A stretch of 64,000 nucleotides of DNA, from assembly GCA_964019165.1 (NCBI GenBank), contig OZ025267.1, positions 5,919,410 through 5,983,409 of the forward strand, given 5' to 3'. Below are positions 29,501 through 43,000 of this stretch, in pieces; position 1 is the first letter of the stretch; every line of letters starts with the position of its first letter. The position numbers and the translations under genes are program-made. The DNA comes from Mastigias papua. Taxonomy: Eukaryota; Cnidaria; Scyphozoa; Rhizostomeae; Mastigiidae. The notes under the pieces are model-generated. The model did not search any database, was not told where the DNA came from, and saw only the letters and a list, made by a program, of their open reading frames with translations.

Positions 29501-31942
29501 ACCGTTGCAAATCTTTTTATTGTTACCGCAGCTGAGTATAAGCAGCCATCCTCCTCGAATAGCTTTAAGCAATTTTGGTTTGGTTTATATAATTATTTGT
29601 CATTTAGCTTTTCTTTGTTGCAGAATGTAGTTGTATTCTAGCTTATTTAATTAAAAATGATATATTTTTAACTGCATGTACGTATGTTTATGATTGTAAC
29701 CAAGTTGAATTGGGTTTCTATCATATTTGATTTGTATGTTGTTTTTGTGCAGGATTTCTTTAAAATCGTTATTGTTGAGTGACCACCAACCATTCTCAGC
29801 CATGCAAAATACCTTAATTGCTTTCAATTCGTCATGTTGTATCTTGCGGTGAATTATTTTTTGCCATTTCATGACACAGGAAAGTGAGCCGAGTTTGAAA
29901 TATTCATGTTTCTTATTTTAGACAAGAATGATATTCGGCCACAGGTTCACAGTAAAACTGGCAGGATTTCGCCAGAGCTTCCTCGTGAAAATAAAGATGT
30001 AAATATAGGATCTTCAATAATTTTACCAGAGGCACCCAAGGAGAACATTCAAGTTCATAAGAGTGATAGTTTTGAGGATAGAATCCCAAAGTATCGAAGC
30101 GAAAGTAGCGGCAGTGTGTTTGAGGATGAATCAGGTTATTACAGAAATGTTCGTTCTGATTTGAGGGGCCAGCGTGGTTTGTCCCCGGAAAAGCAGCATT
30201 TGTTGTCAAGACTGATCTCTCTTGAGAACAAGGGTCTTGCAAATTCGTTGGGATTTTCGGATGAATTGCTCGAATTGCTCAGGGAGGAGGAAGGATTCTG
30301 GAAGCGCCAGGTTGAGCTGAAGAAATGGAGAGAGTCACATGAAAGTAGGGGAAAAGATGATTTTGAGAAAAGTACATTCGACCCTACGAAGGAGAGGAAG
30401 ATTGCTGAGCTGAGAAAGCAGCACAATTTAAGGCAAGCTCAAAAATCAACTGAAGATGGGCTGACGGTTGAAGAATTACGTTCAGCTGAGGAACGGCTAT
30501 TGGCCCAAGAAGCATCAGATTTACTACGTAATAGTGGCAAAGAAAGGAACGAGAGAGGGCTTCCTATTCCAGTTGTGAATAATAGGCCTACAATTACTCC
30601 TATTAACAAGACAATTTATCTAAAACAGCGCCCAGCTAGTACTGACACCGATAGATTGAATAGCATTTTGTCGAAAAGGGACGGTAGATACTCATACCCT
30701 CCCCCGGCGGTTGCTGATCCCACTTTCGGGGATAAAAGCATTGGATTATCGAAGGCGAGACAAAATATCAGAAGTTATGACCAATTGCCTAGAAACCTTC
30801 AGCCTATCTCTAATGAAAGTACTAGAATCCCATCACTGAATACCGTTTCCAATGGCCCCATCACGTATTTCGAGCATATTGCCAATGTTCAGAGGAAAAG
30901 CCTTGTTGCTGAGCCCTATGCCTCTCATCCACGTCGCAAATCAATAGAATCTCCTAAGACTGTAGAGCTGCCACCGTCTAGAAGCGATGGAGATCTGAGG
31001 TTTGGTTCTCGTGATTCAGTGTTTGATTATTCAAAAGTTATGCCAGTAGATGGAGATGCAGAAGGTGTGAGCACTCAATCAAGAATTCTTAGTCAATATC
31101 ATGCTGCTGACCATTGGAGTCCGTTTGGTGTGGCTACAAGGAGTGATAGCGGGCTTGATTATGTTAAAGACAGCTCTCCGACCGAGAAAAGACTTGCTTT
31201 TAATCAACTTCGACAACAAAATAATTTTACAGACCCAAGTTATTTTTCCCTAATAAACAGTAAAAGACACAATGGCGACGGTTTTTCAAATATCCCCGAA
31301 CAACAAGGAGGATCTCCTTTGGCAAATGGCGACGATGCTGTCAACCAAGGCGAAACAAGTATTGATAGAAATCATGATACAAAAACCAACGTATACTCTC
31401 AGCCTCAATCTGGAGAAGGGATTGATGGCGGTATGCGCACCTATCATGTGACATCTGTAGCTGTGAGATATGCAAAGGCTGGGCCGTCGAGTGAAGGAGC
31501 CTTTATAAAGAATGAGGCCATTAGTCAGAGCTCAAGCTCCATTGAGGGACCCAGTTCTAGACCGATGGCTAATGGTAGCAGAGCTTTTTCTGAGAGTGAT
31601 TCAATGTTTGCTAGTAGCCGCCGCGACTTTAGATCTTTATCGGACGAGGTATTAAGTGTGGAAAAACTGAGGGAAGCTAAGCTGATAGTATCCAGCAATG
31701 CCTCTAGAATACGATGTTCTTCGTGCCAGAGACTAATCAACGAGAGAGCCGTGATGACTGTTGCTGATTCGGGAATGTTTTGGCACACAACTTGCTTTTA
31801 TTGTGTAGTTTGCGGGATAATGCTGGTAAAAACGAAGAGAGGAAGTGCAACACAAGTTAGGCTTATCGATGATGAGCTTCATTGTATAACTTGTTTCTCG
31901 CAAGATGGTATTAAACCTTTTTTGTCTATTTGCTTTTTGTAG
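23335..31942 (+). CDS. LMO7/LIMCH1-like LIM-domain protein, 3' exons (N-terminus not found)
   Basis: Four exons join in frame: 23335-23556, 26700-27588, 28331-28684, 29922-31942 (3486 nt, 1161 codons plus stop). Most of the product is charged, serine-rich and low in order, with coiled-coil-like stretches (LRQQNNF, EEGFWKRQVELKKWRESHES). It ends in one LIM domain (31715-31894): C-x2-C-x19-H-x2-C-x2-C-x2-C-x23-C-x2-C, all eight zinc ligands present. The GSATQVRLIDDELHC end of the LIM resembles LMO7, LIMCH1 and insect Smallish, which act at the actin cytoskeleton and cell junctions. The family's CH domain is not visible in this window. The upstream start was not identified; the first exon found opens at phase 0. 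A polyadenylation signal follows at 33284. Confidence 0.8.
24861..24968. repeat. 27-bp minisatellite, four units
   Basis: Unit CCCCCTTGTTAACTATTTGG followed by GACCGCA, with small changes between units. Both strands are open across it by chance of unit length. Confidence 0.92.
25090..25337 (+). mobile_element. tRNA-derived SINE
   Basis: The head carries a good pol III A box, TGGCCAAGCGG, and a weak B-box-like GGTCGGTAACT. It is followed by a body with 'aagggacgttaaac' and a CAACAACAACAA tail. Inserted in the LIM-gene intron, sense orientation. Confidence 0.65.
25850..26025. mobile_element. Foldback (hairpin) element
   Basis: Arms 25878-25919 and 25954-25996 are near-perfect inverted copies (CAGGTCTATTTTCTCCCAAC at the left). 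Pairing continues with mismatches out to 25850 and 26025 (TCGCCGCTAAAT against ATTTGGCGGCTA). The loop is only about 34 bp, so the whole unit can fold into one hairpin. Confidence 0.85.
26700..27588 (+). CDS. LIM gene exon b (889 bp)
   Basis: Acceptor TTTTACAG, donor GTGAGT; phase 0 in, phase 1 out. Encodes a long charged segment with KSELSQDVVQFKRG, SSFSTIVEDRIRKLEKGEDS and a Glu/Asp-rich end. No known fold. Confidence 0.85.
27589..28330 (+). other. LIM gene intron
   Basis: A short G-tract lies near 28279-28289. Nothing else was recognised. Confidence 0.6.
28331..28684 (+). CDS. LIM gene exon c (two possible acceptors)
   Basis: Donor GTAGGA, phase 1 both ends. Acceptor TTTTTCTTCAG gives a start at 28331; a second acceptor CATTCAG gives 28439 in the same frame. 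The stronger pyrimidine tract is at 28331. The peptide from 28439 (ETGREIAPRTDVPLEPSQT onward) looks like its neighbours, whereas the extra 36 residues are unlike them, so alternative use is possible. Confidence 0.6.
28685..29921 (+). other. LIM gene intron
   Basis: 1.2 kb between exons c and d. Nothing recognised. Confidence 0.6.
29922..31942 (+). CDS. LIM gene exon d with the LIM domain and stop
   Basis: Acceptor TATTTTAG; 673 codons. Begins DKNDIRPQVHSKTGRIS, carries LSPEKQHLLSRLISLENKGL and RKIAELRKQHNLRQAQKS (helical), a long Ser/Arg/Pro-rich middle, then the LIM domain and a short tail to the stop at 31940-31942. A GT at 31909 could act as a donor, but the tail after the LIM is the length expected in the LMO7 family, so this is taken as the last exon. 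Confidence 0.88.
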
Positions 31943-33300
31943 TACGAATGATTTCTTGCAAATCATATTCTAAAATTTTGTAATCTTCGTTTCAAAGTAG
32001 ATCAACAGTATCTTCAGAGAAACTTATAGAGCAAAAAGGGATCTCTGTTAAAAGGGAACCTATTCCATTCATATTGCCTCGAAGTTGATTCCCTTTCTTC
32101 GACCTAAACAGAAAGCAAATAAGATATTTCGACCGCTCAACGTCTCCATCGCTCCTTGGTGTGTTGACTACTTTAACTTCTGTCATAGACAGGACAGTTA
32201 ATATCTGGTAAGAGGTCTAGGGCCAGCAATAGGTACCAATTCATTCCTTGTTTTTTAGAACGAACTTCAGTACTTTACGAATGTTTACTTCATTGAGATC
32301 TCCTCACGTCTCGTACCTTGACGTGTGGCTTCCTAATAGTTATGCTCACAATGGATTGAGTAATTTTCTTCTTCTACACAGTTGTAAACGACCATTTTCA
32401 AATTCCTTTTGCCTAGCTCACCATAACCATTCGTCTATTCTTATCTTAGGTGGCCAGCTATCGGAGGTATGACTTCAAACCGATAATATGCAGATGATTT
32501 ACTCCATTCAAGGTCGTTGGACGTGTTAAGTATTCTGTTATTGGTCATTTTATAATTAAAGTGATGAGCGTGCTGCCAGTTTGTGAACAGAACTTTAAAT
32601 GTCAAAATAGCTTGCGCTTTTTACATACTATCCGAAAGTAAATCGATTGTGCGAGATGTATTTTGTATTAGGAATGTAACCAAGCTACTCCATAGGGTAG
32701 GTAATTTTTTAGAATTTTTACAAGAAACATGATCATTTTTGTAATATTGGCGTGCATATTAGGTCTATTCTCTTTTGAGAAACATTCAACAAACATCAAG
32801 AATTTGTTCTTAAGTAGTAGACATTTTGAAGTATGCTCATTCATGTATTGTAAGAGAGATACCTGTTTTTATAGCGTAAGCTACTTGGTTTACTTAGATT
32901 GTGGACTAAGTGTTTAGTGATCGCTAATATACATGTAGAAACAAGCTTTGGAGATCTAACTAGTGTTCTAATTGTACATTAATTGAGAGATGCAAAGATA
33001 GGCCTATTGATGAAAGTTACTACACACACTTGGCGATAGGAGAGTTTGGTCTAATTTAAAAGTAATGACTGTACCTCCTAGAACTAACTTCATTTTGAAA
33101 ACAGTGAAGATAATTGTGTATCCTGTAAACAACTAATTGGTATAGCTGTAGAGATTTCTTAGTTAGAATAGAGATAGATTTCGAGGATTATGCCTTACAT
33201 CTAACTTACCTACGACTCGCATATGACTATATACCATGAGAAGCCTCTAAACTAAAAGTTTAAAGAGTTATATACATATCCAGAATAAAAACCAACTGGT
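31943..33300 (+). other. Likely 3' UTR of the LIM gene
   Basis: AT-rich, no coding sense, ends at the first AATAAA (33284). Its length of about 1.3 kb is plausible for a 3' UTR. Confidence 0.5.
33284..33289 (+). promoter_or_regulatory. Polyadenylation signal AATAAA
   Basis: First canonical AATAAA found downstream of the LIM-gene stop, about 60 bp before the CA repeat. Confidence 0.55.
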
Positions 33301-33350
33301 TAAATTCTTGCGTCTAGTTTCATGAAAACTTCTTTAGTGTGTATACATAC

Positions 33351-33658
<308 letters not shown>

Positions 33659-34189
33659 GTGTATTTATATAAATTTAGTGTTCACACTACAGAGTTGTGT
33701 TTTTGTTTAGCTACGTTTTCATTTAGCTCCGTGTTTATCATCGTTGTCATTTCGCTCCGTTTTTGGGGTGGAAAAATCTGAACGCAAAGCCATAAACGGA
33801 GCTGAACAAATGTGCTTTTGTTCAGAAACGGAATAGTGTGACCGGGACCTAGGCAAATATTTAATTGTCCAGCTCAAACAGTGGTATAGTACGACCTTCC
33901 ACAGTGTATTATGATGCTATTTCAAAATATGATACTTTTTTGGAAGACGTGTTTTAAAGCGGGCCAATTTCTAGTCGCAAACACTGAAGATTCCCTGGAT
34001 TGATGTGGTTCTATACACAACAAGCAAGAAACAAAGGGTAAGATTGTAGCAAAGAACATGATCTATGTCAGACTTCTTCAACATTCATCCGGATAAACAG
34101 GCATAAAAGAGAGATAACGCAGGTCTTTGAATGCATAACATACTCTTTGTGATGTCTTCAGAAAAATCTCTAATATATTAAATATGTCA
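33659..34189. other. Spacer between converging genes
   Basis: No feature recognised between the CA/GT tract and the minus-strand polyadenylation signal. Confidence 0.4.
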
Positions 34190-34195
34190 TTTATT
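34190..34195 (-). promoter_or_regulatory. Polyadenylation signal AATAAA (NSUN7-like)
   Basis: AATAAA on the minus strand about 240 bp after the NSUN7-like stop codon. Confidence 0.55.
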
Positions 34196-34432
34196 AATGG
34201 TCAATAACGAATAATACTATGAACATCATACAAATTTATCATTTCTCATCAGTGTTTTTTTGGGAAAATCAACAATTGGAATTAATCTGAACAACAATTT
34301 TCATGAAAATGAATGCAGCTTTGCAAAATAAAACTCTCCCTAACGTCGAAAAATATGACTTAGATTCAGTCTATGTACTACGTGTCATCTGTGCGATATG
34401 TACAAGTCAGAGTCCTTGAAAACAGCACCGTT

Positions 34433-34627
34433 TCAGAAAAACTTTTGAAAACGTTTCTCACTTGGATTGACTTCAGCTTTACCAGGTAGTTGGTTTTCAG
34501 TGACATCTTCTTGTTTGTCTGGACTTTCTTTGGTATACTTCATCCCTACTGATTTCTTATTTGAACGGCCTTTTGCTCCCTTTTTCATTCCACGTTCCAC
34601 AGCTTCCTTTGGACCTGACTCCAAAAA
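34433..34627 (-). CDS. NSUN7: NSUN7-like exon 8 (stop)
   Basis: Acceptor ATTACAG. Encodes FLESGPKEAVERGMKKGAKG and a Lys/Glu-rich tail ending KRFQKFF. The tail is not conserved in the family but continues in frame from exon 7. Confidence 0.85.
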   Translation of the reverse strand, partial: FLESGPKEAVERGMKKGAKGRSNKKSVGMKYTKESPDKQEDVTENQLPGKAEVNPSEKRFQKFF

Positions 34628-37600
34628 CTGTAATAAAAATTTTGGAACAGAGGTCAGCTGAATATTACGCAAGAATTTGGAAGTGACAAAGTGGAAGATA
34701 TAATCAGAAAAGAGGAAAACGGCAATTTCAGTACTAGGAACAACATTTGATATAAATCAGCCCATTTTGTTCAGTAAAATAGCCTTGACGTGTCTTTCTC
34801 TTATTCATAAACATTTTACAAGCGAGGAGCTTTTTCTATGATTACTTCAAGTTACATAGTGTCAAAAAATTTTTCTGTAAGTCATCAAAATTTCAGCTTC
34901 GAAATACTTCGTAAGGTTTTACTACTGATGGACAATGTAATTTTTTCAAGCTACATCGACAGAACATCCAAACGTTTTCTTTGATCATGTACTATTTGAG
35001 CCATACAGGACAAACTGTGAACGACTCAATAGTGAAAACAAGGCGAACGGTTAATACATCGATTTGGATGGTCACTTCTTTCTGCCTATGAACTTTTGCT
35101 TTCAATTGTTTTCTCATCGTCAGTTATACTATTTAATTGTTATTGCGCTTTACGCAAATGTTACAAACAGTCCACATGGGGGCAAATCTAGACATAAAAA
35201 ACCCAGCAATCGCTTCAGTTTATGTTTGTGGGTAACTAAGCCTTGAATCTCATTACTTATTGCTAAAAGTATAAAAACTAACCTGTCGCTTCAGAAGAGC
35301 AACAAAGCAACCATTCATGCGAGAGGATGGCCTCAATTTCAAATACTGCTCACCTGCAAATGTCACGAACAGAAATACCCACTAGTTATTATGCAGAAAA
35401 AAGCAGAGGTAAAATGGTAGTCTTTGTATGATGTCATATACCAAAGCAAAAGTCTTGATAAAAAAGATTCTCGGGAAATTTTGATCAAATTCTACAAAAT
35501 CTGACATATTTTGAAGCAGACATTAGCGACTATAGTCGAATTTTATTCTGGATACCTGGTCAAACTAGGGAGCTCCAATTCTATTCTACTAGCTTACATA
35601 CAGTCTTACTATGTAACATACTGCTGATGTAATGAGCTATTAAATTTTTAGGAGGCAAATTTGGTAAAATCAGATAAATTTCCAATTTGTGTGTTTTCTG
35701 TTCACAAACATTTGGGGCACCGGGTACCTCTTAACAAAATGCTTAGAATTTATCCATGTCTACCGGCGATAAAATGTTACGCGTTCTGTTTTGTTTCAGT
35801 TCTGATCATGCAAAAATTTGATAAACACAAACGGCAATTCATCCTCGACGTTTACCGTGAGCTTCGTTGGTAAATTACCGTAATGTAATCTAGATCTAGA
35901 ACTTTAGGCTCAAATCTATAAAAAAAAGTCAATAAAATATGTTGTTCAGAATGCCATGAATATTTCATATGCAGTCAGTCTATAGCCCATCATCTATCGA
36001 TCTTTTATGGACACTTTCATGGATATTACTCTCTGGAAATCAGGAATATTGTTAAATATTGCTCGAACCACTAGACACTCTACACTACGCCACTACTCAT
36101 CATTCATTCCAAAAACTTATAAACTATGGAGCCTCTCTCCCTCCCTTCCTTCCCAGAGTCTTATGACTTGTTTGCTTTCAATGCAAAATCAACAAACTTG
36201 ATCTCATATTTCTTTCTTAAATCCTTCTTCTTTGCTTAGCGTTTCCTTCTTTTTTAGCGGCTTGCCTATACGCGTCAGGGCCTTTCAACAATATTACTTA
36301 CTAAAAGAATCTAATTCAAATTTTCACAAATATCCTGGAATTAATTCTTTGTTTCTACCTCTTATTTATTAATAAATATCTTACACATACCACCTCCAAT
36401 GGCAAGGTTTTCCATGACCCCCTTTGCGTCTTGAGTGTGGGAACGTAGGCTTGAAACGAGGTCAGGCAAAAATGGCGCCAGTTGAAACGGGTTCTTGATT
36501 AGCACTTGATCTTCCCTGTACTCCTTTAGTACTCGCATTACGAGATCCTCGTTCTCAGCAGAGTTGTCAGCCAGCGTGAAATATAAGATTGACTGAACTT
36601 GATTGAATGAAACTGCGTGCTTCAGCGTCGCGTATTCATCAGATATTATTGCTTTCCGTTTACCAACATCAACTTTACCAACAAGAAGTTTCGCAGCCAC
36701 ATTACCCTCTTGCAGGACAAAATCAACGGGATTCACTACGCCTGATTTGGAACATGACACGTTGCAAAGAATTATGCGAACTTTCCTTAATCGGTCGTCA
36801 TTATGCGAAATATCCACAAACTGCTCCTCGATCAACTCGAAATCTTATCCATTGTTTAAGGAAAAAGTGAAGATCAATTTACGAATAATTCTACAAGTAG
36901 TTGGCCAGTATACAAAGCTTTGTTGCTAATTTACGAAGTAACATGCTAAGCGTTCCCAAAAGTGCGGAATTTGTCACAAAATGGCAGAGAATAATATAAC
37001 AGATGTATAGGGAATCTAAGCACATCAGTACATTTGAATATTATAACTTACATTTAGGGGTTAGGGCACTCATCAATATGCGACACTAATATGTTGTGGT
37101 ATCCGTGTGGAATGGTTTTTAAATTGATGGAAATGATATGGAACAGCCTCACAGGTTGCTCCACGTAAACAACAAATCTCTTTTAGCTGCTGCAATCGCA
37201 ACCAGCGAAAATGGTTGCGATTGGTCATTTCAATGACACAAAAATCTTGCACGTGGCCTATAACATATTCTATGCAACTAAAGAATGTTAGCTTGATTTG
37301 TCTGTTAAATGTTGCATTGCAATAGGTTCAATAGTTCTAAAGAATTGTAAAAATAGTATTGAACGATTGTTTCTTTACAGCATAGTCTGCCGCTGCCAAG
37401 AAAAATTTAGATTCACCGACCAACTTTTTGAAGATGAGGGAAATGCATTCCCCCACACCCTTAGCAATTGGTTAATCTGGTGAGATCCTAACTTGATAGA
37501 ATGAACCAACCTTTTATTGCGGTGTTATGTACATTTTACATCACGTGTAACTGGCGTATAGTTTTGTATTGAATTAACTTTGAACTGTTTGAAAGAAATA

Positions 37601-40009
37601 TTGGGAGCGGTCATGGGCGTGGCCATCAGAAGTAGTTTTGCAAAATAGTCCTTAACTTCTAAGGACAGCACCCATGCATATCAAATTGTATGTAGACAGG
37701 AATACTGATGCTATATACTTGTAGCAACTTCGTATGGAAGGATACTCTTTATATGACTTGCAGTAATTCGGCTTATAATTTCTTTTTGAGAATTACGAGG
37801 ACAGCCACATATAAAAAGCTTCCTTTCAGGGCTAATGAATGACGCGGCATGGGCTGATAACGAACCTGGAAACAATAAATCGTAGATTAAAGGCAGTTAC
37901 AATCGAATTAACATCAATCCAGCTCTACGGTAGGTTAATCTTTGTCATTCGTATAAACAAATCACATCCCTGCTTATATGAGCATAAAAGAACACCCTGG
38001 TATCCTTCAAACACCCTGAAATTGCGCTGTGTTTGGGCCATGGACTTTTTGGAATATTGAAAGCTGCCCAGGCTAAGTCACACCAGTGGCTATAGAAGTC
38101 CAACACATTGCGTGCTCGCAAAGCATTGGGTATTCAGAGGAATATTGGATCTTAAAATGAAGAGTTACCACATGGGCGAGTCACATATTTCAGCTATTGC
38201 AATCCATGTGGTCTACTGCTAATGAAATGGAGATTGCCCCTGAGTGGGAGGGACTAAAATCCTTGTTACCTCATATAGGGTAATACTGCTTTTCAAGTTT
38301 GCATTTATTCTTCTTTCTCTCTGTTTACCTTTACACTACTAGCCCAGGATTGGTCAGCGGATAAGTGTATAGAGCGCTTGACTGCTATGCGGGACATCGA
38401 CAGTTCGAGGCAAACCCTTGGATCAAAGGTGGGATGCTTGCTCACTGTCCACCCAGCAGCAAATGGGTGCCTGGTGGCAACACTGGGGAAGTTAAAGGCG
38501 ACAAAGAAAGGAACTGGCCACCCTACCTCACTATGCGGAAGGCCATGGATAAGTGTTCTCTCTAACAGGCACTCGCCAACTTAAGTAACTGTATATGGTA
38601 CTAAACTTTGCCTTTACTAATCTAGAAAATAGCTAATGCTAAAGTCGAGAAAAGAAAGACTTAGAACTTGTATCTCACCTGAATCGGGATTGGTCAAAAG
38701 TACATCATCGCCGTCCTTAAGAAGGAAAGATTTCATCTCCCCGGGCATCAAAGTCATAGCCTTGTCTTTCTGCATTGCCATTTCGACTAGAAGGCTCTTC
38801 ATAACTTCAACTACAGTATACTTTGATTTGTCCTGAAAAGTCAAGAGGAAAGTTTAATACATGTCAACCGAATTAATGGCTTCAGCTTTCCATAAAACAA
38901 GAAGTTTTGATGCCACCTCGTAAGTGACATTGCCGATCCGAATGGAATCTGTAACGAATCAGACTCAGGTACATTTCTAAGGCACCATTGTAGACCTTTC
39001 AAAACTACATATTAATTGCACGATGAACGAAGTCGCAGGAAAGTAAGTTAGACCAATGCTGTACACATCTCTGTCGGCAGGTTAGCTTCAATTAACAGTA
39101 GAAGAGTAATGAAGAGTTAGCTACTAGGATGGAGTGGGAAAAAACAGCGAAGTCCAGTTACTTATCTACCTATCTACTTTTCTACTCATTTGCATACTCT
39201 CTAACCTGTTTACTTACTGGCAGTTAGACAAATAGTAGGATAATGTAACAGCTGCACACAAGTCATAAATGCAAGAGCTCCCCAAGAATACCAACTGTTG
39301 GCATACTTCAAGGATCTGTGCTAGGCCGTTCAATGTTTAATATCTTCGTAACCGATTTATTTCTACTAAGTCATAAGGGAGAAACTTATAATTTTGCCGA
39401 TGATAATACAATTTATGCAAATGGACAATGCCTAGATTTAGTTCTGAGTGATTTGAAAGTGATTTCATTGGTTCCAGCAAAATGTTATTGTAGCAAACCC
39501 TAAAAGATTTAAACTAATGCTCATTGGGTTCAAAGGCATGAGATGTCTTATGATAAATATTGAAAGTATGAAAATACCTAATGACAATGAAAGTGAAACT
39601 TCTAGGTGTTGAGGTTGATTTTAAACAGAAGTTTGAATATCACTTTTGAGTAGAGTCTCTCTTTCGTTTAGGGATGGGGGTCTTCTTTGGAACAACTTAG
39701 ACGATAAGATAGAGCAATCACCCTCCCTTGCTGCTTTCAATAAGAACATTATTGGCTTGACTGGTGTAAAATGTAAAATCTGTCATGCATATTGTTAACG
39801 TGCAAAGTATACCTGTAAATTAGTCTTTCGTTTTTTTTTAAGTTATTGGCTGTTGGTGTAAAGTACTATGACTGTACTGTCATAGATACCAAAATTAAAT
39901 AAATGATGATAACGAATATGATGATGATGATAGTGATGATGCGATAGTGATGATGACAATGAGATGATGGTAATGGTGATGATGATGATGATACTGATGA
40001 TGATGATAG

Positions 40010-40067
<58 letters not shown>

Positions 40068-43000
40068 ACTGATGATGATACTGATGATGATGATGATGAT
40101 ACTGATGATGATGATGATGGCGATACTGATGATGATGATGATGATGGTGGTGATGATGATGATGAAGCTTATGGTGATGATAGTGATGATGATGATTATG
40201 GTGATTATGATGATTATGGTGGTGATAGTGATGATTGTGGTAATTATGGTGATGATGAAGATTATGGTGGTGATGGTGATGATAATGATTATGGTGATGA
40301 TAATGATGATTATGGTGATGATGATGGTGTATTTTGTAGCAGTGTAGGAGACCCTACCTGTGGATACAAGCACAAATCCAATGTTGTATCATGAGAATAA
40401 ACATCATCTTTGCATTCGTTGGAAAATACAAGCATATCATCAAAGTGAGGGTCTCTACGGAACATTTTCCCTGTCAACTCCAACAGCTCCGTGTCTTCTG
40501 ATAGGACAAAGCCTTCGCTTACAAATGTCTTTACAACATCGTCTGTAGTTGTCTTGAGGGTATTCACACGAGCGTACAAAGGTTGATGCTGTGCATATCT
40601 GTGAGTTTCTTTACTGTCATCTACAAGCAAATCTTCAAGACTCAATGCGCAATCTCTTATACGACAACGCGCAAATGAGGCACATATGTGCACGTGGTGT
40701 GAGACTATCGCATCTTGAATTTCCCGGACGAGCTCTTGTGGGTCTTCCGTATCCTCCTTTATGATGCTGCGCTTAGAATCACTGAATCTAAAGCTGTGGT
40801 CGAAGTAGTCCATTAGCATCACCATCACATTGTTATGATGTTGTGCCTCGAGCTATACGCAAGAAAAATATAATAGCTATGATATGCAAACAGAAATATA
40901 AGTAGGATGTACGCAAGAAAATACACAGGTCAGTAGAAAGAGAGGTGGAGAAATGAAATGAGAGAATGCGTAAGAGCTGAGGGAATACTAGAAGAAATGT
41001 GAACGATAATGAAGTACTTTATGTATTGAACGAGTACTTTGATATAATGAAAGCAGACAGCGGGAAAGCATTAATGGGAATGGGGTTACTTGGATAAGAA
41101 CAGTAAGAAGCAGAAAAGAATTGAGAAGTCTGAGGGGGGCCATCCACTAGCCATTCCTAACTCTTTAGCTAATTTTTTTGACTAAAAATATAAATGTTTC
41201 TTCTTCGCATTTGTTCATTGTTTTGTAGACATTAAATTGTATCTCTTCCTTAGTTGCAATAGAAATCGTGTTTCGTATGTCTTACGTTGAGGAATGACGA
41301 GAACGGCTGATATCGATGAATGTAAAAAGAAGTAGAAATAAGTATTGACTAATGCATGAGCAAAGAACCTGCAGGTGAAAGGACGTTCAATTGAGCATAC
41401 AGCTCTTTCTTATGATTTTTGATTTTTGATATTCGTTGCATTGTTCAGAATTCTAAAGGAGGAAAGAACTCTAGACGTAATAAATAATATTATGTTATTG
41501 AGATCTTAATCGTCATTTAAATTTCTCTCATAGTCTTTCATCCTGGCTGCAAAGTGATATCAATTTAGGCTAAGCTAAGTCCCATACTCGCATACAAGAT
41601 ACAATTGGCCGAATAAAGATTTATTCCTAGAAAAAACGCCTGGGCTATATTTTCACTTTCGACTATTTCAAGGCATGATTCTATAAACTTTACATATATT
41701 ATATATTCAATGTATTTATTAGGTGTAATAGTTAAAGCAGTTGGCTTTGATTAGCTCTGGTATATTTGACTGTATATAGCTATGCGTCGCCAATATTAAA
41801 TAACTTTATTATTATTTTTATTATCATACTTTTATATAATACATTAGATGATAATATGCAACAGTACTAATATCAATTTGCATAAGCAGACGCGGTATGC
41901 AGTACCTTACAATAGAGGCGTATGATTGCAAAAGTAGTGGTGCTGTTACAATACTATGAAGTTTCAAAAACAAAACCATCATAAGTTTTTCTTAAATAAT
42001 TGAGTAGCTAATATGGGGATGCGATATTTATCTGTCCTAATACTGAAATTAACTTATTATCTCCATAAGTAGAGATTATAAGTACGAGATACAATCTAAA
42101 AAGTTGTTGAGGTATTACCTTGGAATAAACCGAATAGAAATGGCTGTCTAGAAGAACATCTTTGAGAACTTCTTCATCTGAAATTGATAAAAAAACAATA
42201 GTTATTATTTACTCAAGTGGACTTGGCGACACCTACCAGTAATTTGAAATCATATAGTGATTTTCAGTCTCGCCCAGTATCTTTTATCTGATTCAGTAGT
42301 ACTATTCCCTCAGCCAGCAGTATTCCTTAGTTCAAAATCATCCGTTGAGTTAATCAAAACAAAAACTACGGTTAAACTCCCCCAAAACGTTTGCAAGTTG
42401 AAGCAGGATACCGCTTAACAGCATAAAGTAATTTATGAGCACACCAGTTTATACCTATATACTGGTTATCTACTGAATCTGTAAGTACGGTTTATACATG
42501 TATCACTCCGGTTTTCAGCGATACAGCTTTGTACCTTCAACGATCTACTTGTAAACATATTTGTATATTTGGTCCTCTGTAGCCAGAGGCGGATTTAGGG
42601 GGTATGGGGGCATCGATACTAGATTTACCGGCTATTGTACATAGATTTGTCCACTACTCCTATCTTAGTTCCTAGAATCATCAGACTATATGCTAAAATA
42701 CTGACTAGTCTACTTCAGGGAGGAGGCAGTTGCCCCCTGGTTCTCCTATAGACTGCTACTACTCATAACGTGATGTCACCTGAGGAATATACTGACAATT
42801 TTGATAGACCGATGGGAAATCAAAGGTAAGCGACGGCCTAAAGTACTGTACGTATAGGGTCTTGCAATCTACAGATTGGCGGAAACTGCTTGTTATACAT
42901 TTAAACAGATTGAATTATTCAAATAACACTGCAAATAAATCAAATTTTGTAGGCAACCATGCCTAGCTTTATTTTGACAGCAGTGAGTTCCCTGGGCAAA

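Noticed and set aside
38345..38420. Possible tRNA gene
   Set aside because: A and B boxes are present, but the cloverleaf arms do not pair well and the sequence runs on into a SINE body.
39843..40373. 176-codon Ile/Thr-rich and 127-codon Met-rich frames
   Set aside because: Products of the GAT/ATC repeat in an NSUN7-like intron.
42584..42780. Complete hAT element beginning CAGAGGCGGATTTAGG
   Set aside because: One hAT-like end is present, but no inverted partner or 8-bp duplication could be found within a few kb.
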